NCBI GenBank assembly: GCA_020081605.1
Contig: JAHREC010000009.1
Span: 3,968,001-4,032,000, forward strand
Origin: Albifimbria verrucaria
Lineage: Eukaryota; Ascomycota; Sordariomycetes; Hypocreales; Stachybotryaceae
Length of the DNA stretch: 64,000 nt
Direction of reading: 5' to 3'
The notes beneath the pieces were generated by a model. That model saw nothing but the letters and a program-made list of their open reading frames with translations, did no database searches and was not told the DNA's origin. The position numbers and the translations under genes were made by a program. This document shows positions 36,028-47,710 of the stretch, piece after piece. Positions within the stretch are counted from its first letter, which is position 1; every line of letters starts with the position of its first letter.

Positions 36028-37876
36028 GAGAGAGAGGAGGGAGGTGGATGTAAAGAGGGACGCGCGCGGGCATCCCACACACCGGACCTGTGGAAGAGCC
36101 CGAATGCCGTGCTCCATGAGCAATATGCAAGGGTGATTTGTCTCCAAGCCTTGTCAGTCTTGCCCGATTCGGTAGCTAGCCAATCCGATTTCCAATCCCT
36201 TCTGCCTTTCTCATCCTCGATCCGTCTGGATGGTCTACGCCCACGCCCCCTGATTCCACCTCCTTATATCCGCGGACGTTTGTAGTATCGTTTCTGCACG
36301 ATTGTGTTTTACGTGGAATACGCAAGTGCGTGTCAAGCAACAGCAGGGATACAATAAGAAAGAACGAGAAGAGGACAAAGCAGGCTACAGGGGAAGAGGA
36401 CAGAGAGGAGAGGCTTCGTTCGTTCGCTCGCTCAGCTTGGCCGTGTGAGTCAACCAGCCAAAACTCTCTCCTCCCCGGGGTTAAGATTCGGAGGCGGGCG
36501 GGGAGATACCGGTCCAAGGCCCCGGGTCTGCTAACTCTCCATCTCCCTCTCACATCCCAGGCTGGTGTCCTGTTGCCCCTTGCGAACCCTAATCGATACA
36601 GGCACGCTGCCCATGGCTATAGGGAACTTTCCGTCCACCGACAAAGGATCCTCCTTGGCCCTGCAAATTAACGTTAAGCAGCGGCCTGGGCGCACATGGA
36701 CGAGCGCTGCGTCGGAGGCCGAATGGCCGACTTTGTTCCGCGGAGGGATGCTAGGTCTAGTGCTACGGCATGCAACCCAGGCCTACCTAACCTCTGGTTT
36801 CCACACGCTCCATCAGGGTTCTACCTGTTTCGCTGCTTGGCTGCTTTGGTTGCTTGGGTGCTTGGCGCTGCCAGTCACACGCTCACACCACACCTTCCCA
36901 CCGCATGCGCTAGCTGAAGCTTCTTGTGCAAGACTCGCCTCGCCCGTAAGCTTTCCCTTCGACAGGCCATCGAGCCCAGAGGGCGCGGTGAATCCGCACA
37001 CCTGGGTTCGCTTCCGTTGCCTGGGCTTTGACGCCTCATGACGAAGCAATCCCGGTGCTGCGAGGTTCCGGCATGCTCCGCCCCGCAGGCCTGCTATTCT
37101 TGATTTGAAATGCCATGTTATGTTATGCCATGCTACGTTATCTGATGCGATGCTGCGTGCGCCCCTGGCCTGTAGGGCGTGATAGCCCATGGCAACCCCC
37201 AAGCAGCCCAGCCAAGCCATCGAGTGTCCAGGCCAGCGACTACTGCCGCGCCAGCGTGTAGGGCTCAGCTCAGGCCTTTCCCGAGCTTGTTCACCTGGGA
37301 ATCGACTGATCGCCTGCTCCATGACGTTATGCCTTGTTACACCAGCTGGAGAGATACAGCCATTGCGGTTTTATAGTTTTAAACTACCTGGCGATAGCAG
37401 CCGCTCAGTGGACGGGCTTAGCTCGGCCGGATCGCTTGTGGTCTTATTAAGGGTTCGAGACAACGGAGCTGAGAGATGATGTGTGCTGACATTTGTGCCT
37501 GTCTTAACCAAGAGGCGTATGCTCGCCTATCTGATGATACAGTAGCCCAACCTAACCCAAGACCCATTCCCATCTCTAACTAACAAAGTCCCTCTAAGAG
37601 AGTCCCTTTGCCAACAATGATAACGGTGTAAGCGCCGCCCGAGGTAAACCGCCCCTATCATTTGCCCCCAAAACTCCCGGCCGTTGAGCCCAAACGCCAT
37701 GCCCAAGTATTGCCTGAAACAAAAATAAAGTCGTAACCAATCGTTTGTCACCCAAACATAGGAAAGGCGTGATAACCTCTATCCCATGTACTCCAAATGA
37801 TGTTTTTCCAGTAGCCTCCCAATATATCACACGTGGTGGCCGTTGCGTCGAGCCGCCGATGAGGTTGAATTATACA

Positions 37877-39080
37877 TTATAGCCGCATGGACTCTGCGTC
37901 GTAACCGGAGTAGATCATCGGATCGCCCATGCCCATCATGACTTCGGGATTTGAGCAGGACAGGACGTGTGGCTTGATAGTTCCGAATTCTGATTCCAGT
38001 AGTCCTTGATTCAGCATGTCAATGTTCTGCAGCGAGCCTGATTGTTGCAGGAAGTGCATTGACAGGTCGTTAGGGTTCGCTTGCGGGAGAGAGGTTGCTG
38101 GCCAGGAGGGGAAGGTAGGTATCGACGGTGACTGAGACGGGAACATGCTGTTGGGGTCGATGTCGGTGGGTGTGGCGTTGTATTCGAAGTCCTGGTTTGT
38201 GGTGAAGCTCTGCGGTGAGAGCGTGATGGCATTGTTGCTGCCGCCAAAGGCAGCCTTGCGATAATCATGTTCGAAATCGGACGAATCAAGTTCCGATGAT
38301 GATGCACGTTCGGATTGACTGTATGACTCCTTCTTGATCTCCTTTTGGGGCGAGTCACCCTCCTTCTGCTGCTCTTCCAATTGGCGGGCCAGTTCAGCCA
38401 TGCCAGCCTCGTCCTCGGGGAAGACGGAGTGGACGGGCAGATCGATGTCGCTGTTGGGGCGGATGCAACCCAGCTTCTGGGCGATGTTGTGAATTACGGG
38501 CTGGCCACGGTCGTTAAGCTCCGGCTCGCCCAGGTCCCACTGCTGTCCGCTGCGGACCATTGAGTAGAGCTTGTGAACGGTGGCGATGAGAGCGAACTGG
38601 GTGTTTTCCAGCACCTCGGCGTAGCTGCGTTATCGTGTAAGCCACAGAGCGAGTTAGACACACAGTCAGACATTGACTCACCCCTTGGGCAATTGCTTGT
38701 ATTCCATCTTCTTTCGCACACCAGCGGTGCAGACCAGGCCGTCGTCCTTGCATCTCTTACAAGGAAATTCACCATCGCACTTATATACAAGTTAGATGGG
38801 ATCACTGAGGGGTGGATGAGACGAGTGGGGACCAGCATACCTTGGTCTTCTTCATACGACACCTCTCGCAGGCCTTCCATACTCGCTTGTGGCGACCATC
38901 CATGCCGGTGGCCTGGGCCAGGTGGTCGTGGTGATGTACTGCGGCGGCGCTGCTGCCGGCACGCTTAGAAGCACGATGCGTGGGCTTGGTGGATTTAGAG
39001 CTGGAGGACGTCTTTCTCGACGGAGGCATTGACCACTTAGAGTCATCCGTCGCCGGAGACGGGAAAGCTTGTACACCCAT
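37877..39080 (-). CDS. Zn2Cys6 transcription factor
   Basis: Fungal binuclear zinc-cluster regulator, nuclear. Exons 38841-39080, 38682-38779 and 37877-38624; introns of 61 and 57 nt; 361 residues with no missing base. After a Ser/Lys-rich N-terminus comes KRVWKACERCRMKKTKCDGE, then FPCKRCKDDGLVC: spacing C-X2-C-X6-C-X5-C-X2-C-X6-C, all six cysteines present, with intron 1 inside the cluster. A well-conserved block follows (GYAEVLENTQFALIATVHKL, then RGQPVIHNIAQKLGCIRPNS and LPVHSVFPEDEAGMAELA), then an Asp/Ser/Gln-rich tail likely used for activation. It lacks the ~400-residue fungal-specific middle homology domain and so belongs to the small class. Long empty flanks on both sides fit a regulated gene. 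I cannot name the orthologue safely. Confidence 0.93.
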
Positions 39081-40919
39081 TGTGGTACAGTGTTGTAGTA
39101 GGTAATAGTATTGTGGATAGGGATGCCAGGGCAAGGGGTATCACGGAGTGTGTAAGTGGTGAAGGGAAACGTTGGAATCTTCCTCAAAACCAATGAGACG
39201 GGAACGGGCGTATAAAGGAATATAAAGGAAGAGTCGACCCAAGGGCCGTGGAGACAGGCTAACAGCTCGGCGAGCTTAATAATGAGCGGGTTATGCAGTG
39301 CAGTCTCCCGAGTGTCAACAGGGCGCAATCTTTTATTCGATGAACAGATGATGTGAGATGAATTGAGCCCAGTTGAGGGGGTGGGCCGTGCCTTTGCAGT
39401 CGAGCAAGGCTTTGCTTTGACAAGGCGGGCGTGGGATTAAGCGGTCGGCGACGTCTTTATGTCCGAGATGGCGAGGACGTGTGGTTCCCTCGAGAGGCCA
39501 AGTTAAGTCAAGGCCAAGGGGCGTGTGGAAAGGCACGAGAAAGAGAGAGTGCTTAGACTGGGCTGGTGGGGTGGGTGGTGTTGGTGTTGGTACCGGTGGA
39601 GAATGGGATTCGGCCAGGGCCAGCCAGACAAACCGATCCAAACGTGAAAGTCCGCGCCGCTGCGAGCGGACTTGGATGACCGCAGGGTTTAGACTGGTTA
39701 GGGTTGCCGTGGACGTTGCTCGATGACTCTGCTGGGAGAAGTGCACGGAAGCGATGCCGAGAGCGGTGGGGTTGGTGTTGCTGGATGTGGTTGACGGTCC
39801 TGGTTTTCTGGCTCGGCGAGTTCCCGTGACAATGATGTTATCTCTGGGGACGAGTTGGGAGGAGCAGTGATGGGCAGTGATTGCGAAGCCTGGGTGGAGC
39901 AATTGAAGATCGAGGGTTGGTTGTTATCGTTGTTGTTATCGTTGCTTTTGTTGTTGCAGTAGTAGTAAATGCTTCAGACGAGCCAACACACCACCAAACC
40001 ACCCAAGTGTGCTAGGAAAATGGCTAAGGGACCCTCTCGAAACCCTTGGATGCTGCTTAGAATCACACGGAGGCTGCTCGTGTAAGCGGGTTTGCTGCTG
40101 CTGACCAATTCGAAATCCGGGTGGAGCGACGCTGGCGATCAAATGTTTATTAAGTGTGTGGGGATTTTCGGTTTGGCTTTTGCTGGTGTGAGGAGACAGG
40201 CACTTGGCGCGAGGGAACTGGAATTGACCTGGCCAGATCAGACAGAGATTGAGATCCAAAGGCGGCGAGTCTGTATTTAGTCTTTGTGGTTGGTAATTGA
40301 CGCTTTGTTTGCCTCTCACGTTAGAAATAAGCACAATGGTTTAGCATCACGACGGACGGCATTGGCGCCCATGACCTTATATAATCGTCATGAAGGTTCG
40401 ATTGACTTCATTCTTGCGACACTTTGCAGAGCGGCAGCTACAAGCCGCTGCAGTGTATTGCCAGTACATTACCCGTGTACACGATCCGGTTGCCTATCTG
40501 GTATCTTCTGCTCCAGAGAGAACGGGTCCATCACCCTCCATGGATGTCGAATCATGCCAGGCCCTGTTGTCGGATCCGACTGCAACGGGCGCCTCTTTCT
40601 CTCCATCTGCTCGATCTCTACGTAATGTGTACATGATCGATCAGAGTTGTCTAGGTTCTCGGACTAGGCCTTACGTTTACCCTCTACTATCCAGGTGCGT
40701 AGAACTAGAGGCTGTCTAAGTGACGCCTGGCGTCTGGTGGCGGCGAGCTGGCGGGTGCGAAATACGGTAGTTTGTCTATGATGGATGACGTGCGGCAACT
40801 CGGCAGGGCTCGTCGACGCCATGCCGGTCGATGACTGTTGTTAGGTGCCGCATGGCTCGAGTACGGTATTTGCCCCTCGTCAAAGGGGTGCCTATTCTTC
40901 CTCTTCCTCTGCGTGGTCA

Positions 40920-40920
<1 letters not shown>

Positions 40921-40950
<30 letters not shown>
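40921..40950 (+). repeat. (CGT)10 trinucleotide tract
   Basis: Ten perfect CGT units. On the minus strand they read as an Asp run near the end of a short open frame. Confidence 0.9.
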
Positions 40951-42167
40951 ACTGCATTCGATAGTAATCAGGGACCGTAGTAGGAATTGAGGGCACGCAG
41001 CCCTCAAGGAAAAAGCGGCATGCAGAAGGCCTGCTCTGAGCAACATGTGCATGGGCAATCACCATGTCCAGCGAGACGGGACCCTTGTAAGTCTGCCAAT
41101 TGACTGTGCCGTATTCCATGACCCTCAAGGCTGGTCTGTAACAGACCCCCTGGTTGCTGGATGGAATAGAATGGCACCATCCGTACCGCTAAGAAAGATT
41201 GATACCGTAGGCCACCATTTAGCAAACGGAATTAAGGCTGGGCTTGCTTGCTCTGTTGCCGGACTCCTCGTGGCCACCGAACCCGGGATTAGTTTACGAC
41301 CGACCCCGATCTGGGGATCCGTTTTCTCACCTTTCCTTCACACCGGTCGAGACTGATTCTCACCGAGCAAGTCTGCTCGATAAGCAAGCCGTCTGCCTGC
41401 TTTGACTGCCTGCCCATGGCCTAGGTACTCCGTTGGCGCCCTTTACCATATGCACTCATCACGGCATTGTGGTTGCGATCACTAAACAACTAACCCTAAC
41501 GCGGCATATCTACCATGTCTGCCTTCTCTTCGAATTACCATAAATGACGCGACCAGGGCATAACGAAAATAATCATTATCAGCAACTCATAACCACACCC
41601 TGCCGATGATCCACACGTTTTTGGTCAGCGGTTAAATCTGCAGACGATGTGTCTGCATCTGCACCCTCGGCGAAGCGCAGGAATAGCCTCGCCGATATCT
41701 CGCGAACCGCAGAGCGCAGAGAAACATCAAATCGGGTGATTGAGCTCAAAAGTACACCCATACCCATGCCCATGTCCTTGAACAAACTGCGAGAAAGAGA
41801 AACACGCCGAGGTGAAAACCCGAAGCCCGCCTGGGGTCCGCTCATTTGGACAGTCCGTCGAAAACACCGCAGCCCGCCCAAGCATTACCAGCCCCAGCCC
41901 AGCAGCTTCCATTCACCGAACGGACAAAATGGCCTGAGCTAAAATTCCCAGTACCTTCAGCATGGAACCTCGTCGGAGGCGGACCGCTCCCTCAACCCGT
42001 AATTGGCCGCGGTGGGTTTTGGTGGCCATCTGCCTATCCCACATCCCCTTAGCATGATAACAAAACTAAAACTACAACGCCTGCGCACAAATATCCATTC
42101 CAATTAGCACCTCTGCGACGCCGCGCGCAATGCCGTCTGATCTGCCTAGCTGAGGGCTTGTAAATTA

Positions 42168-42227
42168 CCACACGTGTGGTTGAAACTAGTCTCCTCCATT
42201 GCCACATGTGTGATTGAAACTAGTCTC
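42168..42227 (+). repeat. Direct repeat, two 26-bp copies with a CACGTG palindrome
   Basis: Copies at 42168-42193 and 42202-42227 differ at two of 26 positions. The first starts with the 12-bp palindrome CCACACGTGTGG; the second has CCACATGTGTGA, which breaks it. Both contain TTGAAACTAGTCTC. Confidence 0.85.
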
Positions 42228-44229
42228 TTTTCTCCCCATGAGGAAACCCACACTGGCTGGATACACAGCTCATCGTCCCCTGTTGTTGTCGTGATTCACA
42301 ATTATGCATTTTCTACGTCAAGCCAACCTACGGCGTCTAATACCCATGGTAAAATACCATCTTATCCTAGGGGCGCTAACTACGTGCAGGCGATCTCACA
42401 ACATTGTCGAGCATTCTTATAAATCCCCGAGGCGCCTACCACCCCAGATCACTAAGCATCAATGCGAACCAGGAAGGCCTTCTTGGGGTCATAGATGCGA
42501 AACCGTGATCCGCCAACGTGGCGGCGGATCAGTCTCCAGTGGAGCATAGGAGAGCAGCCTTGAATGGGGATCGAGCCCGATCATTGCAGGACTCATATTA
42601 GCGCCGAAAACCTTTCTTTCTAGAAGCTCTGCGAGCTTTCAAGATTGGGGGTGACCAGCCGAGGCATACCAGAGAGGTTAGCTGCGCCGTGATCGAGCTG
42701 ATACAGATGCTTCGATGTTTGGAATCTTTGAGGGTGGCCTCAAGGGAGCGGGTCTGTAAGAGAAGCCCTGCTCCTGGCTCCTCAAATGTCATGCCACTCG
42801 TATGTATGCGAAAGCGCGCACCTAGATGAACTTAGGGTTCTTGGCACGTCATAGGACCTCCCAAACCTCCTTTTCGAAGGATAGGAGAACCAGACGGAGG
42901 GTTTTCAGTGAAGGCGGCGACGGGGTCTGGTTGCGCCCGATCGCGGGCTATAGATGCCGATGACTGGGCTGACTCTGTTCACACCGACTTAGATCGGAAT
43001 TCAGACGGCAGTTCAATCCCGCTGTCACCCTCCTAATCAAGGGGACGATCGCCAAGTGGCTGCCAAGTCAACAAGTCCCTCATCAAGAGACCCTGAACTC
43101 CTGAAGTTAGCCCACCGAGGCAACTAGATCTGTGCCCATCCGTAGGTTTAGGGCGTGAAGGCTATTGACTCTGTTGCTGATCTCACAGATTCAAGATTGG
43201 TCTGCAGCAGTCACATGTGGCCCGGGAATAAGCAACTCCTGTTCTGTCCTGGCCGTGGCCCCATCGCGCAAGCCTTATTCCACCTCCATTCCGAGGGAAC
43301 GCCTAGCCTACGAGACGGGATTTCCACCCCTTTAGCCTCCACTAATGCCACTTGTGCTGCTGGATGGCCTGAAAAAATTACGGAATGTGCACGTATTGGC
43401 CAGTGGTTGTAAGTCCGTAAACCCGTCATCGAAAGACGGCAATTAGTCGTCTGGCTCTCGCGAGTCCTTATCGTCATCATTCTCGGCCGAGTATTCCAAT
43501 TTCTTGAGTTTAATTGCCGAGAAGTGTTGACGCCACGGTGCTCCCCAGACGATTACCATGCATAAGCTCGTAGTGCCCAGTGCATCTCACGCCCATAATC
43601 AATCACCTACCGATCGCGAAATCGTGATAATGCGAGGGGTGTAGCAGACACGGTTGACGTCATGTGCCTCGAGTAAAGATTATCAAATTTTTTCCTCTTT
43701 GCGCGCCCTACCTGAGGACCGGACTTGAAACCACCAGACACTCGCCGAACACCGGAACATACCGAGTTACCGCGACGCCGTAGCGTGGGTGGGGTGTTGG
43801 AAACTCGGCTGACCGCAGCCGCGATGGCGCCCGGTTTATGCAGCGACGCCGCTTCACGTTCCTGGAATATCTCGAGCTTGCGCCCTGCATTGAGTGTCAG
43901 GACCCGTCTTGACCCGAGTGCCTTGTTAGCGTCGGCAGCTAACGTGGGCTGACACGCTTGCCTGGGTCACGGTGCCTCGGTGATTTGCGTCGGGAGTAAA
44001 CAACAAGATCAGGGCCGGCAGCGAGCCAATGCAGCTTCATGGGTCGATGGCATGTGACGAATAATTGCGGGCTTCGGCAGCAGCTCCGGTAGCACCCTTA
44101 ACTAAACTTACTCAGTCGGTAGTTGCAGGACACTATCTTCTCCAAGTCACGTCACCGTCGTGGCAATGGTTCTTTGAAACTTGAAAATTGACTCTTAACT
44201 ATATTCATATCCACAAACATTACGTATCG

Positions 44230-45456
44230 TTACACATCGTTATACATGATCATTGGTGGTCGTGATTGCTGGCAGACTGCCCAAGCCCACGCCGCGCTTG
44301 GCAAGTAGTTCATCAAAACCGAAGACTCCTTGCCGTAGTTCGCAGCCGAGTAGAGCTTCGAGTAATGGCTCTTAACCTTTTTCATTGCCTCCGTCGTTGA
44401 GAGAGCAAGGAAGTGCTCCCTAGACTCATCTTTGGGAAGCGCACTGTGACGTGTTAGTCAAATGCTTCAAGCCAGTCATGTTTGGCGTTATCACTTACAG
44501 CGCGTTGCCAATTATGCCGTGGCACAAGGTAGGCTCTTTGGTAAGTAGTCCATGCTTCCATACCAAGTCCTGGGCCCTCTTAATCGCAGCGTCAATTTCC
44601 TCTTGATGTGTTGGGAAGTACGGTTTCAAGGTCTGAAGTGAATGAATAAATCCAGGGGCTCCGTGACACCACTGGACTAGATCAGCACCCTTCCCACGCT
44701 GAAAACTTCGAGAGCTGGTTGGCCAATTTCCGTCTTCCAGTTGGGTATCAATGAGATCTTCCAACCTCTCAGCTAGGTCTGGTGCTAGCGATGGATCGCT
44801 CAGCACCAGCTGCGTGATGATGCCGATATCACCGTGAGAAGCCCCAAAATATCTCTTGCCATGCCACTCCCAGTTGCCATTTCCGTCATCGTCCGTCTCC
44901 ATAATCTTTTCCGCTACACGAGAGAGTGGTGAATCAACAAAGCTTTCGCTATTAGGAACCCAGTGTCTAACCATGCGTAGAAGGTATAAAGTTCCTGCTC
45001 TACCGTAGGCAAGCTCTGATGGGTAAGGGTCTCCCTCTGCAGGTGGGAATGGGCCAAGGATGGCTGGTATGTTTGCAATAAATTTCATCAGATCCATGAG
45101 ATCTCCCGTTACACAAGCCTTGACGGCCTCATAGGAAAGCTTCTCGCTGGCGATGCCGCAGTTGCCCTTTTCTAGGACCAACTTTGGACGCTTGCCATCA
45201 AGATACTGCTTTGCCCAGTGAAGAGCTGGATGGCCGTGGATTGTCAAGTCGGGGTACATGGCTGAGAGCCGTAAGAAGAAATACGCTAGTCCAGTGTAAC
45301 CGGTGAAAAGTCCTCCAAGTTCACCATGGATGCCGGAATATGAAGCCTTCGGAGGCGTTGTTCGTACAAGTTGTTCGAGTGTGAGCTGAAGCAATTCCGA
45401 GGGTGGCGCCGATAACGATTGGATCGGGAAGTTATTGGAAATGTATTTTTATCCAT
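44230..45456 (-). CDS. LanC-like protein
   Basis: Eukaryotic LanC-like protein; animal LANCL proteins add glutathione to dehydroamino acids, and bacterial LanC enzymes form lanthionine rings (family knowledge; the fungal role is not settled). Exons 44499-45456 and 44230-44443, intron of 55 nt; about 390 residues. The alpha/alpha barrel repeats show GYTGLAYFFLRLS, ELAYGRAGTLYLL and ASHGDIGIITQLV. Zinc-site segments are both present: VQWCHGAPGF and LCHGIIGNAL, supplying Cys, Cys and His. The C-terminus AAWAWAVCQQ and MIMYNDV is typical for the family. The start at 45456 (MDKNTF) needs one base added in the A/T run 45439-45441 to join the barrel. No neighbouring peptide precursor or modifying enzyme seen, so a lanthipeptide cluster is unlikely. 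Confidence 0.9.
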
Positions 45457-46444
45457 GTTGACGATGTAGGTCTGGCTTCGAAAGGGTGTGATACAGGTTA
45501 AGCTTATCCGCGCCTTGGCGTAGCTTGGCTAGTAGTACTTGAATGGACTGGTGATGTTCGATGTTTTATAAGTGAAGATATGCTCAGAGGCGTTGGTTTA
45601 CGAATAGTGGAATGAGGACACTTCTAGAAGATGGGTATAATGTGATATGGAGAAAGAATGGTTAGATATGGGCATTGACGACGTTGAAAAGGATTGTCTG
45701 GAGTCGAAAACGTCAGACCCGAAGATGCTCACGTGCGGAGGCGGCACCGTTGGCGACTTGCCGCTGTGGAGACCTGCACGGAGCCGTTGTGGAGTTGCTG
45801 CAATGATCGCCGGATGTCGCTCCGGGCAAAACCTGCAGCCTGGGACAGAGATGAGGCGAAGTGTATTTCAGTAAGCGGAATAGTAAGCAGATGGGAATAA
45901 ATTGAGAAGATTTGCCATTCAGAAAAGCTGGGCCATCAGCATCTTTATGGACGGGCTCTATACCAGTGCACAAACCATCATCTCGATCTTCAAGTTGCGT
46001 AACTGGATGTGGAGACGTGTGACGCTTTTGTTCATCTCCCATGTGCGTGCACTGTGATGAGCCACCCTGGTGTGAGAAACTGACACTGTATCGCACGGTA
46101 CACAAGCCGTTTGTACCTTGTATCCCCACACTTTCCCGGAGCAAAATCCCCCATTCACAGTCGCGATAAGAGACTTAGGTACCTCGTTATCGGTAGCTCA
46201 GCTACCATTTGCAAGAATGACGACATTGACGTCGGAATGACCTTGGCTGAGGCATGCTGTCCTCTGAGACCAGCCATTCAAGCTTAATATAACTACAGCA
46301 AAAGGCTCTGTCAGGGCTGCCAGCCCTTTGTTCTTCTTCTAATCACAACATCGACGAATTTTCACAAACGCAATTTTCCCCAAGTGCCATCCAACCTTCC
46401 ATCAACAATCCCTCGAATCCCATCTCGTGATCGACGCTTGCATC
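45457..46444. other. Divergent intergenic region, no gene seen
   Basis: It separates the divergent LanC-like and RRT8-like genes. The 46310-46440 part is C/A/T-rich and is probably the RRT8-like leader. Confidence 0.5.
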
Positions 46445-47710
46445 ATGGCCGACAAATCTGGGCAGTCGTCATCAGCGGATCAACCCAAGCGCAACCGCAT
46501 GGTGGACTCTGTGAGCGATAAGGCACAACAAGTCCTGTATGTTCCTGTGGACCTGCTCCGGACACTTTGCCCCAGAAGCTAACACCACCATTTCAGCAAG
46601 GAGGACTACGACAAGGCAAAGGTTGTAGCCTTGAAGGCCTACAAGAGCCGAGCGTACCTGTATCCCATCAAGGTATGCCTTTCTTTTTGAGCCACAGGAA
46701 CGAATAATATTGAAGCTTTCCTTTTAGGGTATTTTCTACTTCATCTCCCATCGCGACTTATGGAAGCCTTTCCTCTCCGCCTCGGTCCATATGTCTTCCT
46801 CTCGATTAGCGTTGTTGCGGGCATGTTTGCCTTCACCTACGTACCACAACTTGCGGTTCTAGTTTTCGTCAATGGCCCGTTTGCCGTCTTTTCGACTGTG
46901 CTTTTGGTCCTTAATGAAAGCTCTGCAATCATCAACACCCTGTCACGCAACTGGCTCCTCGAAGATGCCCTCCTCGATACTTTTGATGGCACCCTCATCG
47001 CCAGAAACTCGACTGAGATTGTCAAAGAAGGTCGTGAGGTTAAGCCAGGAAACACCCCGATTTCTAGGCTTGGAAAGATCTTGAAGAACCCTTTCCAGAG
47101 ATTCGGGCCGAAGGCCATCATTCGTTACTTCATGTACCTGCCGCTCAACTTCATCCCATTGGTGGGAACGGTTGTCTTCATTCTCATCCAAGGTTTGTAC
47201 CACCTCCGTCCTACTTCGTTATGGACCACGCTCACAATGTTTTGTATAGCCCGAAACCGTGGCCAGTCAGTCCATGACAGAGTGAGTTTGCCGATAAGGA
47301 TGTTCTTTTGACCGCTGACTGCTAACATGTGCTCAGTACTTCCAACTCAAGAAGTGGTCGGCTTCGAGAAGATCTGAGTGGTTGAAGAAGCACGTCGGCC
47401 CTTACAGCTCGTAAGTTACCCTTCTACACCACAGCACATGCTTCACGGCGTGACACCACAACTGCCAGAACAAAACTAAGATTTGAATCACAGGTTTGGA
47501 CTCGTAGCTACTTTGCTGGAGATGATCCCCTTGCATCCATGTTCTTTACGTACACCAACACAGGTAAGATCCACCACCTGAAGCAAAGCTTAAGACTAAC
47601 TTTCATTAGTTGCCGCTGCTCTCTGGGCTGCAGATATCGAGTCGATGGACACTTCGATGACTGATGAGACGGCTCCCACTCTCCGAGAGGCTGCCAAGGA
47701 TGTGGACTAA
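46445..47710 (+). CDS. EI24/RRT8-like multipass membrane protein
   Basis: Resembles the ascomycete family annotated as outer spore wall protein RRT8 or LDS (EI24-like); yeast members localise to lipid droplets and act in spore wall assembly. Seven exons: 46445-46536, 46597-46672, 46728-47192, 47250-47281, 47337-47410, 47494-47563 and 47610-47710; introns of 46-83 nt; about 303 residues. After a polar start (MADKSGQSSSADQPKRNRMV) comes AYKSRAYLYPIKGIFYFISH, two long hydrophobic stretches around VFLSISVVAGMFAFTYVPQL and FAVFSTVLLVL, an amphipathic loop, YLPLNFIPLVGTVVFILIQA, and a final hydrophobic segment FGLVATLLEMIPLASMFF. The 32-nt fourth exon is unusually small. One base is missing near 46777 and one near 47533. 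Function in this fungus is inferred. Confidence 0.85.

Larger units (their letters stand above)
33521..37876. other. 4.4-kb gene-free region downstream of Sos7
   Basis: Convergent flanks of Sos7 (plus) and the Zn2Cys6 gene (minus). Open frames up to ~170 codons occur on both strands but have neither recognisable motifs nor plausible splice structure. Simple repeats at 35588-35606 and 35992-36027. I found no tRNA. Confidence 0.5.
39081..44229. other. 5.1-kb gene-free region upstream of the Zn2Cys6 gene
   Basis: It lies between the 5' end of the Zn2Cys6 gene (minus) and the 3' end of the LanC-like gene (minus). No accepted gene. The first ~1.3 kb is pyrimidine-rich on the minus strand and probably a long leader/promoter. 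It contains a CGT tract, a direct repeat with a palindrome, and one odd acidic open frame (see findings). Confidence 0.5.

Noticed and set aside
39333..39902. 189-codon minus-strand frame upstream of the Zn2Cys6 gene
   Set aside because: Low-complexity Pro/Thr/His-rich reading of a pyrimidine-rich leader; no domain or splice support.
44230..45456. Lanthipeptide biosynthetic cluster
   Set aside because: Neighbours are an unrelated membrane protein and a gene-free stretch; no precursor or dehydratase.
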